Source: Anas platyrhynchos | Lineage: Eukaryota; Chordata; Aves; Anseriformes; Anatidae | Direction of reading: 5' to 3' | Assembly (NCBI RefSeq): GCF_047663525.1 | Contig: NC_092593.1 | Span: forward strand, 29,042,501-29,106,500 | DNA: 64,000 bases | Part shown: positions 33,871-47,620 of the stretch, one piece after another | How positions within the stretch are numbered: the stretch's first letter is position 1 | Layout: the number at the start of each line of letters is the position of its first letter | Program-made: the position numbers and the translations under genes | The notes under the pieces: model-generated | What the model saw: only the letters and a program-made list of their open reading frames with translations | Told to the model about the DNA's origin: nothing | Database searches by the model: none

Positions 33871-36800
33871 CAGTACCTCTGGCTGTCCTTCACCATTATT
33901 TTCCTAGAATATCCTTTTCAGTAAGACTGCATGTGGAAATCTGGATGTAGGCATCTCATTGAGTTATAAAATCACACACAGATGTCTCTGGGTTTTGTTC
34001 TCTGTTCTGTCCTTAATCTGTGTGCTTCCCTGACCTCTGAGGAGCACTGGTCTCTTGTCTCCAGAAGACATCCATGGTCCAAAAAATTCTCTGAGCAGCA
34101 GTAGTGACTGCAGAGCCTGCCTGTGTTGATGAATAGTTTTGATATGACACTTATTTCACCTGTCACTTTCTTCAGGCTCTGTGCTACATGACACTTCTGT
34201 ACCCCTTCCTTGTTGGTTTTGGATGTGAAAGTCCTGTACATTTCCTCTCTTCATCCCCTCTCTGTCCATACCTTCTTCAGGTTGTCCCTGTGCCTATTGA
34301 GCAGCAGCCCAGTAGTACCTGGTTGATAGACTGTCTCCACTGCAAAGTCTACTTTTTTCTTTTCTTTTTCCACACTTTTTCTATTGCCTCATCCATTTTG
34401 CAAAGGTATTATTTTTGTATTTTTAGAAAACACAGTACAATACGTTGCACTTTTCTCCTGTATATTCCACTCTGCTCTTTTGCAGTCCTTACTGTCTTGC
34501 TTGGCACAAAGTGCTTGTAGCTCCCAGGATTTCTCCTGAAGCTCTCTTCTGGTGTTGCATTTGCCACCTTAGATTTTTATTTTTATTTTTATTTTTTTGT
34601 TGCAACCAGAGCAGCACTTCTGGTTTCATGTGTGGGCTCTATCAGAGTTCATAGGTGATGCAGCCTGGTCCTGGCAGCTGATTTCTATTACCCGCATCTT
34701 GGCTTCAGATAGTTCAGGTCTCTCCTGACCTCTTTACAGTGACCACAGATTGCAATTAGCTTTTTTTTTTTTTGCATGCTTGTGTTATTTCCCTGAGCAT
34801 GTTTAACAATGAAGCTTATCATGCACAAGTGATGTGAGCGGGGTGTAGGAGCACATCTAGCAAAAGCCGTGCTCTTCTGAAGCATGGAGTATTCATATTC
34901 TGGTTATTTGTTTCTGGTCTCTCTTGGAGGATCTGGAAGTTCCAGTTTACTTGTCCTGCAAGAAGGGTGAAACAGATGGATTCAGAAGATCAGTACCTCC
35001 TACTCTCTTTCCCTTTCTTAATACATCTTTAATTGACTTATAATACCCTGTGTCTTACTCTGCAGCATTATCAACAGCCCGTTTCCAAACAGCTGGCTGC
35101 CTCTCACTCTGAGAAACCCACAGAACAGGAGGAGGGGAGACCCCTCTTTAGTCATTGTGCAGGAATGTTAATGGATAATTTTATTCTTATTCTAACTTTA
35201 AAATACTTCCACTCGCCTATTACAAGTAACAGATTAGTTGCAGATATCAAGTCTGCATTGCTCTCCTAGATGATAAAGACTGCACCAGTGCAAATGCCAT
35301 TCAGCCGTGAAATGCCATTCAGCGTGAAAGCACAAAACCACTGAGCTGAATCCTTATCCTGTTCCTTTCACTTTTGCTGTGGTGACACCTGAAACTTTCT
35401 GGGAGATTCCCTGTGCTTCTCCAGAGCAGGCCGCCACAGATGAGTATTTTACAAACCGATCTGGGATCTGGTCTAAACCACTGCAAGTGTCAGTGTAGAG
35501 ATCCTACTGCTAATCTTAGTGTCGTTAATGCAAGTCTGGGTGGTTGCAAAGGGTCTGGGACGATCAGGGACCTGGAGCCAGTGGCAATTGAAAAGTGTTT
35601 GGTGCATAACTCCATTAAGGTCTCCTGGAAACACCAGTGAAACTTCATCTGTCCTCTCAGCAGAAAGGAGACTATATAGTGAGCACACAGAGAAGCAACA
35701 TGCTGGAGTTGAAGTCTGTCTCTAGCTACCTGCAGCATTTAAAAACCTCCTTCACCAGCTTTTCTGCCCAATTCCTGATGCCTAGAATTCTGGTTTTAAG
35801 CACAGTAGTTTATTTGTGCCTCAGATCTTTCTCCATTATTTATTTATTTTGACTTGGGGCTGTGTTCTGTTAGGCAGTGGACTGGGCTACTTGTTCTCCC
35901 TGGATGTGTCTCTTGATAAAGACATGATTTGAAGATAGTGCTTCATAGGCTTCTTCAGCTCTTAAGCTTAATTACGGTAAATGATTAAGTCTTTATTTCT
36001 CATGGGCCAGCTCAGTGTCCAAGGGACTAGAAGAAACTGTTGTGCACTTGCAAGTCTCGTCATCTACAGATGCTCTGTTTTCCAAAGCCAGCCCCTAGAA
36101 AAAGGGACCCTTAGAGCCGTCCCCAGTGCAGGACATAACTTTTAATTCTCCTTTCCATTTTGAGGAGGAGCAGGAGCTATGAGCTTGTTGCAAACAGCTG
36201 CACTCAGCTTCCTCTACCCAGTTTGGCATATCCAGGGACTGTGCTGCTAAATCAAGAGCACTGGGGGCTGGTGTTGGCAGCATCTGTTCTCAGCTCTAGC
36301 TCCCCCTTCCCACCCCAGTTCCTCAGCCTTTGGTGTGAGTTGCTCCATTACTTATCAACTGGTTTTCCCATCCCCATCCATCAACAGGCACCGCATCCTC
36401 AGGAAAAAAAAAAACAAAACAATGAAATATGAACTTTGCTGCAGCCAGGGCTCCTCTGTCGGGCAGGGAGTGTGTTGGAGCTCTGCGTAGCCCAGCAGCA
36501 CGGCTATGAGCCCTTGTGTGTCCCTGGTGTGTGCTTCCCAGTTGTCCCAGAAGCACAACGCTTTTGTCAGAGGTTGTTTATTAGCCCCTCCATCTGGAAC
36601 AGAGGCCGTTTTCTCTGGAGAACAAGCTAGTGAGCTTTGTGCTTGCTGTGCGGGATGAACACGCAGAAGGCCATATCCCTTCCTGGCCCCCCAGTGATGC
36701 TCTGGTGTGCTTGTGGGGACGGCAGCTCAGTGACCCGGGTATGTGCCCTTCAGGCAAAACTTATTGAATAATGAATAGTCATGACAGGCCTGGCTGAAAT

Positions 36801-39800
36801 GATAGGTGGCTGGGTTTATTAAAAATAAACAATATACATTGCACAGATATATTTATAGTGATGAGCTGCTGCTTTTAAGTGAACTCTGTTTCTCTTGGAT
36901 TTCCTTCCTAATCCTTCATTTTGTCTTCCCTGGAGACTTTTAACATCTGCAAACAGGTCCCAGTTGGTTGTTTTCGTACTCTGTTGAATTGTGGTGCAGT
37001 CTCTGCTTGTCTTTCCCACCATGTTGTGTCTTCTTGTAGCTCATTGAACGAGTCCATTTCTTCCTATGGTACTGGTGAAACACTGAACTGCCTCTCCTTT
37101 TCTTTCCCCTGGAGGATGAGATATCTTTCCCTTCTCAGTGAAACAGCTTTGGACAGTGTGTTCAGAAGTGCATGCTGATGCCATGGTGTGGGATGGGTTC
37201 AGGATTGATGAGCACCAGGCCCTGGTTCAGCCAAATGTACAGGAATGCACAATTGAAGCTATAGCCTTAAATATTTTCCTCTGTTGCCTTTCCTTTTTCT
37301 GATTGATGGTTGTATTATCGCATTACATTATTATCATTATAACATCTACAAGATGCTTATAATGGGCAAATGAGTCCTAACTTCTGGATGCTTGCTTTTT
37401 CAACCCAACTTTTTTCCTCATCTGGAGCTGAAAATTTGGGTAAGGTTTATATGTCATACTCTAGCTGCTTCAGAGCAAGGTGCATTCAACATGAAGACCA
37501 CTAAGAAAAGTTCAATTTAGAACAGGATGATGGTGCTTGGCTCCAAGTAAGAGCCTGCCCATTCTGATCTGAGGATTAGTCTGTTGATATTTTGCTCTTG
37601 CAGGAGAGATTTCTATAATGCTATCCAGCTGAGCCTGCTCATACTGAGATGTTGGCATGTTGCTCTTTAGGCTATGAACTTCCAGGAATTTGTAGGTGGA
37701 AATCTGACTCGCTTGCATTATCGGAGCCTGGTGATGGTGGTGGTGAATACAGAGCATTCTGTTCAAGCTGTGCTCTGCTAGCACAGGAACCTCAAGTTTA
37801 ATAACAGCTTTGGAGTCAACTGGAGAGCAGCTATTGTTCTCAGGGCTTTTTCATGCATATATTACTTCAAGGTTTTCCCCTCCTTTCAGCTTAAGTACTT
37901 GGGGATAGAGGAATGAGGGAAGCAAGCTGCCAGTGCCTAATGCATATTTCTTGGAGCAAATGTATTGGTTTATTTTGTTTTAAACAGCTTCTTGCAAATG
38001 TGGAGCAGCTGTGGATTTTGTGATGACTTCTTTTCTTTTTTGGAAATGTAGGGTCATCATCCTGTCATTTAATAGCATGCTTGATGTACAAAAATAATTC
38101 TAATATTGAATTTTGAGGTAGTTAGAATCAGCCACTTATTTCTCACTCAATGATCTATTAAAGTCTATCAACTAAGCAACCTGAAGAGACGGAATCTGGG
38201 GTCTCCTCAGGGCTGCCACCTGGCTTGCCAGATTTTAGGGACCAGACTTGGGCACCTTGTTCTCCTGGTGTTCACTGAAGGTCTCATAGCCCTCGATATT
38301 ATGACACCTCAGTTGGTTTGCCTCTTCAGATCTGCGTGGGGAGTTACGTGGCAGTGCTGTAATCCAGGTTTATGCACTCTTCTCCCTAAGAGAAGATGGT
38401 AAGATCATTCCTCTTTGGACCATATCACCATGAATTAGTGTGTTTTAGCAGCCTTTATGTAAGATTAAGAAGAAAGCAGAATTCAAGGAGTGAAGTAGGT
38501 AAAGCCCCAGGAATTTGGAGGATGGCTAGCAAGGACATTTTCCACTCATTTTACCAAGTTATTTGTAACTTGGTAAAACCCCTTCTGTGGGGCTTGGTGT
38601 TGCCTGTGTGTGCTGTTGTCCTCCTCTAGGAGACCTGTTTTTGAGCACACCTCCACCACAGGACAGATGCAGACTCCGAGTGTTTGGAGGGCCAAACACA
38701 GTAAGCCAGTCTGGCACAGCGCTTCTGTACATCTGGCAAGTCAACCCTGGCAATGTAAACAGCTCTTCAGGTTGAAACGTTGCTTTCCAGCTTCAGAAAT
38801 CTGCTGGCCAAGCTCTCTGCCAAAGCATGGCATGAATGAGGTGCCCTATGTTCTCTCCTTCTCCTTTTCCACCTCCTGTCTGCAACAGGAAGATAACAGC
38901 GAGCTTTGCAGGGCTGGCCCATGGTCTGCAGACCTCAGAGCCTCGGTGGCTGGTATGTTCTGCAAGCAGGCTGAGCTGCCTGGAGCAGAGGACAGATGGA
39001 GCCCTCCGTCAGCCGAGCAGCACTTCCCAAAGCTGCTTCCCTAAAGGGGATGAAGCCACAGCTGCTGCAATAGCAGCGAAACCCAACAGAGCCTTGGACT
39101 CATCTCCAGATGCCTCCCGCAAGAGTCCTCGAGGGACCCTTGTAGAAGATCTGCTGGTGGGGGGAACGGGGCGATTTGCTTCCCGGGGTTCATGTCAGCC
39201 TTCACAAATCCTCTGCCACTCCCAGCTCTGCTGTGTGCACCCAGGCTCTGAAGTTTGGGAATGCTGGCCTCTAGCTTCTGACCTCCCACACGACTCTAAT
39301 TCCAAGAAACAATGCCCTAAATCTGCTTGCAATGACAGCTCGCTGATTCCTACAGCATGGCTTGTTAAAAGATCTGAATCTACTAATAGGAATTGGCCTG
39401 ATAAAAGTGACTTTTTTTACCTCCCCACTTAGCAGCTATATGCAGCCCGGGGAATCTAGAAATTAAATTGGCTTTTTTTCAAGCCTCTTCTGTGCAACAG
39501 AAATGGGACCCCTGCAGTGCGGTGCAGTGTTTCCAATTATATTTTGGGGCATGTTGCTAATTTTTGGCAGACAGAGAGAAACAGGCCAGGCAAATGGCAG
39601 GTGGCAGGCTGTTTTCATATTTTACCAGGAGCATGGGGGAAGGGAGAGGGGAGAAGGAGCTGAGCTCCTTGCCAAGAAATGTGACCTGGCGCTAGAGTGA
39701 GCAGAACGGTTTTGGCACGTGCCCGAGGATGGAGGGCTGGGCTGGGATGGCCAGGACCATTTACGTCCCCTCCTGCTGGGAACACACATGCATGCAAGCA

Positions 39801-41368
39801 GGACTAAAATAAACACTCTCGGGTAACAGCAGCTTTCAGTTCTGGATTTGGGCACCTTTTGGCTCTGCGTGGCTCCACCACAACCAAACGGTGCCACGGG
39901 GTGTGCTCGGGGGGGCCGGTGTCAGCTGCAGGGTCACGCTCCTTCTCCTCTCCACTGCTACGTGTGGCCCTCCTCTGCCTTCTCCGCACGATCAGAAAAA
40001 AATTGGCTTTTGTTCATTCATTTATTCATAACACAGCTAATGGATTCAAGATGGCACTGTCTCCGGAGGGCCTGGATGATTTTTCAAAGCTATTACACAA
40101 TCCACATCTATGTGCATGCATATGTGGAGTGAGGGTATTAATAACCAGAAGCTAGTGCCCAGGATCTGCATACATTTCAGTGTGTCTTCCCCCCCATCAG
40201 GACAGCGGTGACATGAATTTTAGGAGTCAGCCATGCTGCTGTGTTTGAGAGGAGCAGTCAGAAGCAGGGCACTCACCTCACCCCAGCCGTGTGCCAGCCC
40301 ACCCACCACAGAGGACTCCAGGGGAAAGGCACCAAGATGCAGCACGGGGGCTTCAAGATGCTTACTTTAGAAAATACAGCTACAACACCAGTTGTGAAAG
40401 CCATGGAAGAGAATTCTGAGATATCTTTACTCTGAGACAATCCAAATCTTTTCTCGGGCTGGACTTGTATGGATGTTTGGGGGTAGGAATTTTCATACAA
40501 TTGCTAAATTTTGTTATAAAGCAATTTGTTCATGGGAGAAAAACAGAAGTATCTTCTTCTGAAAAGGCTGAAATGAGAGACCAGAGATGGGAAAAGATTT
40601 TCCTGCAGAGGAAAATTCTTGCTGGAGTGGGCACGATGTTTCTGAGCATGATGTTTTGGTGGAATTGCATCTTCTGTAGGGACTAAATATACTGAAGGTT
40701 TATTTCAAGCCAGCAGTGGCTGCTGTGTGCTTAAACCCTTTGTTAGAGGACTTCAGCTGATGGGGTGTCATGGTGACAAAGAGTATATGAGGAGAGATCA
40801 AGAGACCCAGAGTGGTGCGGGGTGAGTGCAACTCAGGACAGCAGCAGGACAACCACCTTGCAGCTCTGCCTGCTGCCTTTGGGAACTCCTTGGAGCTCAC
40901 CTGGCACTTGCAAAGCAGCGATTTCCCAGCCATGCTTTTGCCCGTGCTCTGCTGCAGAGGCCCATGCCCTCCTCTCTAGAGCTGCTTTGCCCTTCCTGGC
41001 AGCAGAGGTACCCCAGCAAGCAGGAGGACAACAGCTCAGACCCTCCCAACACCGCCTGTTCAGGCACTGGCACTTTATCCTCAGCCTCCTTCTCCTGATG
41101 CTGTTTTGCTGCAGGGACAAGCCCTGATATTTTTGGCACCGATGCTAACGTTCTTGAAATGTCTTTCAGCTGAGAGCAAGCCAGCTAGTTAGGGACTTGC
41201 AGGATCCTCAGTGACCTTATTTCAGAAGCAAATTGTCAGGGTTTCAACCTGTTAATTTGCTTTCTTGTAACCTGCCTGAAGGGCCTGGAAATTAGGGCCC
41301 TGGTCAGCTTAAATCCTGGCAGCATGCTTTCAGGAGGAGGTGCTGCCTGAGGATGGAGGAATATTAGT
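33871..41368. other. Gene-free stretch, partly old repeat-like
   Basis: No supported exon. A TTTTA repeat lies at 34573-34597 and a T12 run near 34761. Minus-strand frames at 36900-37200 and 37509-37851 look protein-like in composition but lack length, splice or family support. A 198-codon plus frame at 38836-39432 is likewise unassigned. Confidence 0.4.
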
Positions 41369-44300
41369 AATGGATTGTTCCACCACTAATGGCAGTGTGG
41401 TTAATATATTGTAACCTCTACGTTAAACATTTTCTGATCACATGCCTGGAATTAGATGACAGGCAATTTGCCATTAGACCTTCTATACAGTGTCAGGCTA
41501 AATCTAGCTCATGGTTTCAATGGTGTAAGCTCAGAGATGCTCTATTGACTCCACCTGAGGGGAAGCTGGAGGAGAAGGATGATTTGACTTTTTCATCTGT
41601 TCCCTATAATCCATTTGCTGTCAGAGCTCAGAAGCAGCACTGAGTTATATGGCCTGCACATAGTCCCCTGAAGGAAAGGCATTTGCTTATTGTGATAACA
41701 TCTACTCCCGAAGAGCTGAAAACCTTGCAAAAATCCATGGCCCATCTGCTCTGGCCTTTATCAGGCAGATCTGGCATTTTATACCCACTCCATCCTGTAG
41801 CAAATCACACCTGTTACAGTAAGAAGGGGCAAATCTTATGTTGCGTGAGACCTCTCACCTGCAGTTGCAGCACTGCTTGAGAAGTGAAAGCACAGCTCTC
41901 AACATCATTGATGGGATGACTGCCCTGGGTGTCCTGGGTTGCCCCTGGGCAGAAACAATTTTAACCGAGCGATTCCTGACAGGTCTTTGTGATGAGTCCG
42001 TGGTTTTTCAAGGCATCGTATCCCAGTGTTTTGTTGCCCTTAACAGTAAGAATTTTCACCTACTTTTTAGCCTGAATTTTCTTATCTGTCCTTGTGCAAA
42101 GACACTGAAGGTTGTACCTGAATTAGCCCTGCAATGGCTACTTCTGAATTAGCCCCCAAAGAAGCTGCCTGTCACCTGGAAACAGTGAAGCTGTGTGTGA
42201 TAGAATTATGGCATGGGATTTCCCTTTGGTTGGTTCAGGTCAGCTGCCCTGGTGATGTTCCTTCCTCCCCTCTTGCCCACCCCAGCCTGCTGGCTCTGGG
42301 GATATTTGGAGGGAGCCCTGACGCTGTGCCAGCACTGCTCAGCAGCAGACACAACACTGGTGTGATACCACTGCTGTTGTAGCTCCAAGTGCAGAGCACG
42401 GCACTGTATGGGCTGCTGCAGGGAATGTTAACTCCATCCCAGCCAGACCCAGGACAGAGAGCCTTAGCGTCATGAAAGGCCAACACAACTTCAGATGTGC
42501 CTCTCTTGGGCTGAGACACATCCCCTGTTTTCCTGCTTCATTTTGACTCACAGAGATAAAGATCTAACACCTCATTGTGTTCTACAGGCTGTCCAGGTCT
42601 AATCTTTGCTCTTGAGGCCCTTGGAATTCACTCTGGTCCCTCATGCACACTTGGATCTCCAAAAATGTCTGGATTCATTATCTTGGCTGCCAAAGAACAC
42701 GATGCTGCACTCAGTCCCTGCTTCCCAGCATCTTGTTCCCCCTCTTGCATACTTCTGGAGTGAACATACCCAAATAGTGACACACTTACCCAGTGTCTCT
42801 GATATGAGCACAGTGGAGTTTGTGTTGTACTTTCCCCAGGGAGCTGCTTGTAATGGTCACGTAAAAATATTAATAAAAAAAAAATGCTTTGAAATTCTCT
42901 TGGGAGAAGCTGTATATGTACACAACTCCTTCACCTTGCAAAGATCTTCACAGGCCTTTTAGGGTAGGATAGGTAGCATCTCTTTGTTCCCGTGACTCGC
43001 CAATCTTTAACCATTTTGCAAAATAGAATGGGAATTGAGTAACTCCTTTCAAATGTCTTTTTTGTTTTGTTTTCTTTTTCAAACTGTGATTAAAAATATG
43101 AAAGCTTCAGATCCTGTGTCTGTAAATTGTGTGCCGATGTTTACATTGGCTTTTGAACTAGAATCGAGTTGTCTTCATTACGAACCAAAAGGAGGTGGGG
43201 GGTGGGGGGAATATACCCCTGGAATGATAATAGCTAAGCACTTGCTCACTAATAAATTTAGGTGTTAATGTCTTGTTTTTCTGCTGTTTGGTTGCCATAG
43301 AGATGGGCCTCATGAACTAATGGGTTTGTTGTGAGAAGTTCAATACACATTTGCCAAATGTTCTGTTTCTCTAGTTACCTCTCTGCTTTTTCCCATGCCA
43401 TCGAGCGAATTAGTTTGAAACCAAAGCCTTTCCGGCCTCCGTGTGCTGAGAGCAAAGGGGAGGCTGGGAGAGAGGAGCCCAGAAAATGGAGTTTACTACG
43501 GGTTATGCAGAGCTACTAAAATAGACGCAGGAAACATCAGGGAGCAGCACTGTTTACAGCGTATCCCTGCGAGGCTATTTTGGAAACTGGCATATATATT
43601 TATAGCACGTATTCCACAAAAGGCCGTGAATCAATGTCAGCAGAAGCAGAACGAGCGGGGGGGATGCTTACCTTGGGAAGAGGTGCAGGTAGGGAGTGAG
43701 ACTGCTCCTCCTGCTCCGTAAGGACCTGCAGCCAGGGGCAGATCTGCCTCGCTTTGCTGCGCGAACCTGCTACACCTCTTGTTGGCACTGCTGGCTTGTC
43801 CCTCCTGCCTGGGGCTCATCCAGGGCTAAAAACAGGCCTCTGTGACTCGGGTCCTTCCCTGCTGGGAGGCCTGTGGCGAGCCGAAGCTTCCAAGTTGGAT
43901 GTTTCCACGTGATGACATCTGAGGTTTAGCAGCAGGCCACTTGGAGAGCCCTTCCCGAGCCTGGGAGTAAATTTGTCTAACGCTCTGATGGAGTGCAGGC
44001 CTCAGGACAGATCAAAATGTTTTGGATTTACTTTTAAGGGCCCAAAGCGATTCATCTGTACATTTCAGGCCAAAGAATACCGGGAGAGGTGGCTCCAAGA
44101 CATATGCAAGGGGCACCAGGTTTCCCAGACCTTTACTCCTACTGGAGGAGGCAAATGTACCCATTTCAATCCAGCACAGGGAGTTTCTATTGTTTGGTTT
44201 AAGTGGCGTACAGAATGTCTCATTAGGAAACAGTATTTGTGCACAGAGCATTCACGATGAACATTTTTCTTCTGATACACTGAAAAATAAATAGGTGATT

Positions 44301-47082
44301 ACTGTTTGGAACAACAGCTGTTTTGTGATAAATCTCATCTCAGCTTTGTTTACAAAGTAGTATTTTCACTTTAAAGTTGGAGCCTCTCTCTGTGAAATCG
44401 TCCAGCTGCAGGCAGCCAAAAAGAGGCCCTGACTCATTCATCTCCGCTGTGAAGGCAGCGGTGCTCCAGGGGGCTGCGAGCACTTGGGAGAAGCACCGGG
44501 ACCAGATGTGTGGTCTGGGGAAGGGGATGGAGATGACGGAGCCACAGCCAGGCCAGTGGTGCTCCAGGGATTTGGGAACCAAAGAGCAAGATGCAGTTCT
44601 GGCTTGAGGATGTGGTGGCACAGGTGGGGGGTTGATATTCAGGCTGGGGGCTCAGCATCCAGTTCATCCCTGAGAAAAGAGGGGACTGAGGTATGAAAGC
44701 CACCTACCTACCACCAGGCTTGCAACGTTGCTTCTTAAAGACGCCACAAGTTGTTAAATGTGGTGCTGTGCCCTGCCAAGTTGGCTCTGCTGGCGTTTTC
44801 AGTCGGTGCAGCTTTGATTGTAGTCCAGGAGCTTTGCAACCACTGCTGGGATGGTTTTGGCAGCTGGAGTGGCAAGGATCAGAACATGCCATCCTCCCAT
44901 GCTCTAACTAAAAATACCCCCTGAGTTAACAGAGTAGGTCTGGAGACATGGAGTTTTTATAAACCAAGAGATATTACTTCTTTTGGGACTCTAATACCCA
45001 TTTAAGTGTCTTCTGATGCTAGCTGGGTGGTATCTGTCATTAAGGGGATATGAGCCCCTGCAGCTACGCATACTCCTGGGACTTTGGACTTGGTCTCAGA
45101 TTTATGTATCTTTTTACATAAAAGTACGCAAAAGCACATTGGTGTGGTGTTTGTCAGACCCTTCTCTCTCACAGTATCAATGTGCTTTCTCTCATTTAAA
45201 AAAAAAGAACAAATTTTTATTTTTCAAAGCTAAATATTTGGTGGCTGCCAGGCACTAAGCTGAGAGATTTGTTGCCAAAAAAAAAAAATCTTTTCCAAAC
45301 CCTCTTTTTTAAGTTGGTGCTTGTTTTATTTCTTCTTTGTAAATCATTTTTTCCTCTGCATTTTTATGCAGAAAACTATCTGCATAATTTTTTATGCCAT
45401 GGTTATCACAGCATGTCTGGAAAGCTTTATCCAAAATGAAACTGTGTCTTGTTCAAAAAGCTTCCTTCTTTCCAAAAATGTTGTTGATTTCTGTCTGTAT
45501 CTGAGGCATATTTCTGTGGTGGGGAAGCTAGGTGTCTCCTGGAAAAGATCAGTGCCCTTTGATAACAGGATGAGAGATTCACTTTGATGAGAAGGTGATG
45601 GGACAGAGTTTTGCCCAATTCTGCCCCTTGCTTGTAGAGCGTTTTGGTTTGTTTTTTGGTTCTGTGGCTGGCAGATATCCTCCAAAGCTGGTGCTGGGGT
45701 ACAGCTGTTAGCAAAATAGACTGTGGGTTGTATTAACTGCTGCTTGGTGAGCTTTTTGGTTGTGCAGTTATTCTGCCTGTGTCTGTAGATAATTTTTTTT
45801 GGGGGGATAAAGAAGGGGAGGTCTAACGAGGGGTTTCTGAGGCCACTAGGGATGGGATGAGGCCAGCCATGGGGTGACATGCCCATCACCTGGAGTAGAC
45901 CCATGGCCAGCGTAGGCTGAATGGTGCTGTGCCATGAGCAGCATTGGTGCCATTTCGCAGCCCTGCTGGCAAGACTTATAAGACAGAGGGCTTGCAGAAG
46001 GACTTTTGGCTGAAAACCTGGAGAAAAATGCTGTACACCATGCCCTGCTCTGAGGATGCAGCTTGGAGGTGGGTTGTGATGGTATCAGTCTGTGTCCTCC
46101 ATGTGCTGGGCTGCAGCGCTTTCTCCCATGAGAGGTTTGCCCAAGCTGTCTTAGAACAATAGCTCTAAATTCAGTGGCTTTCCCAGGCTAAAAGGCTGAT
46201 CAGTTTTTGCTGGAGGTGAGAATGGTGTGAATCATATAAAGGGAGAGTTAAGGATGCCAACCAACGGACATTGGCTGATCCTTGAGATATGTGCATGCAG
46301 CATGCTTTCAGTTTTCAAGGTATTGCTACAGAAATTAACGAATAGCCATGTTACTAACTGAAGATGGCACAGGGCCTTTTATAAATTGAATGTTTTAGAC
46401 CTAGGTTGGTGTCTAGGGAGGGGTAGACTCACTGGTTCTGGGTCTGCGAGGAAACTTCTGATACTGCCTTCTTCACTTCAGAAACTCGTGGTGGCAGAAC
46501 ATTTCCTGGGTCATGAGGGAATTTATCTTGGATGGTATCAGGCAATATGAGAGGAAATGGGGAAATGGTGTACTTTGGCTTGTCACGAAACTTCGGTTAA
46601 GTTCTTCGGGCACAGTGTAAGGCTGCCTGGAAAACAGCTGTCTGTTCACAATGCAGATTTCACTCTGCACTGACAGGGTGGGATTGGAGAAGAGCCCTTT
46701 CCTTAGTTTTCTGAAGAATCAGAAATGCCACAAAACACAGCTGATAGCCTAGGAGGAGAGCCCTGAGGTATGTGATGGGTCTGAACTTATGGGAGCATCC
46801 TAAAACACAAGTCTGTTGAGGTCTCTGTTACACCAACAGCAGCAGCAAAACAAGTGCCACTTCTTGCAACACTGGTTCTGAGTGAAACTGTAGACAAAGT
46901 GGTTGCTCTGGCTGTAAGAAAGCTTATGATCAGTAGGATAGAAATGACTTACACTTTAAAAATATATTTTATATAAATATGTAAATACAATTATGTAAAC
47001 CCAAACTGCCCAGTCATGCTAAGACCTTAGCCAACACTTTGCAAAGCCTTTGACTTACTTTTCATGTTAGATGAACGCCTAA
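41369..47082. other. Gene-free stretch
   Basis: Contains short low-complexity tracts (for example A12 near 45279) and G-rich sequence at 43191-43209. A Runt-like TGTGGTTAA occurs at about 41396. A 170-codon minus frame at 45392-45904 has no recognisable family. Confidence 0.45.
43191..43209 (+). other. G-rich tract, possible quadruplex
   Basis: GGAGGTGGGGGGTGGGGGG has two six-G runs that can be divided to give four G3 runs. Confidence 0.5.
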
Positions 47083-47101
47083 TAAACTTAATTAAAGTTT
47101 A
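47083..47101. other. AT-rich hairpin
   Basis: TAAACTT and AAGTTTA form an exact 7-bp stem over AATTA. GCCTA (47078-47082) and TAGGC (47113-47117) give a weak outer stem. The region 46955-47120 is very AT-rich. Confidence 0.5.
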
Positions 47102-47520
47102 ATTAGTATAAGTAGGCTAAATGTGGTAGGTCAGCAGGCACAGCATAGGCTAAAATACTGTTAGCAATGATCAACTGAAAAAAAAAAAAAAGAAAAATTC
47201 TCTTCTAAAAAATAAATACCTCTAAGGGACTAGTTTAGACTAGCTGCTTCTTCCCTCAATTGTATTTTTTTTCCTTCTTTTTGTCTTTCCCTGGGTTATG
47301 CTGACCAGTTAATAGCAAAGCCTGCTTCCTCACACTACTGAAAAAATAAGATTTTATCCTTCACATTTCTACTGCACTCTTCTGTGGAATTTCCCCCCAA
47401 ATGGTTTTCTTAAGTCTTGGCATATGACACGGAGAGGTATGTCTCGCTGTTTTTTGCTATTCTTTTCCTTCCAATGAAGTGCTAGATGATGAGTGCTGTG
47501 ATTAGACAGCCCAGCTGAGT

Positions 47521-47548
47521 TTATTTAAGATCTGATAATCATTTATTA
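47521..47548 (-). terminator. Two minus-strand AATAAA signals
   Basis: On the minus strand AATAAA reads at 47548-47543 and again at 47526-47521. They lie 73 and 95 bases past the stop of the minus-strand frame at 47621-48208, where the polyadenylation signal of a short 3' UTR would be expected. AATAAA alone is frequent in AT-rich DNA, so the support is positional. Confidence 0.35.
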
Positions 47549-47620
47549 AAAGGCTTAAGTGGAATTCTGCAGTGCCTCACCAATCTTGATGACTGTTATT
47601 GTTTAGGATGTCTTTCACAG

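Noticed and set aside
38836..39432. 198-codon plus-strand frame
   Set aside because: No domain, no start or splice support, and no third-position bias that I could see.
43291..43304. GTTGCCATAGAGAT as an RFX X-box
   Set aside because: Only the left half-site fits; the right half has three mismatches.
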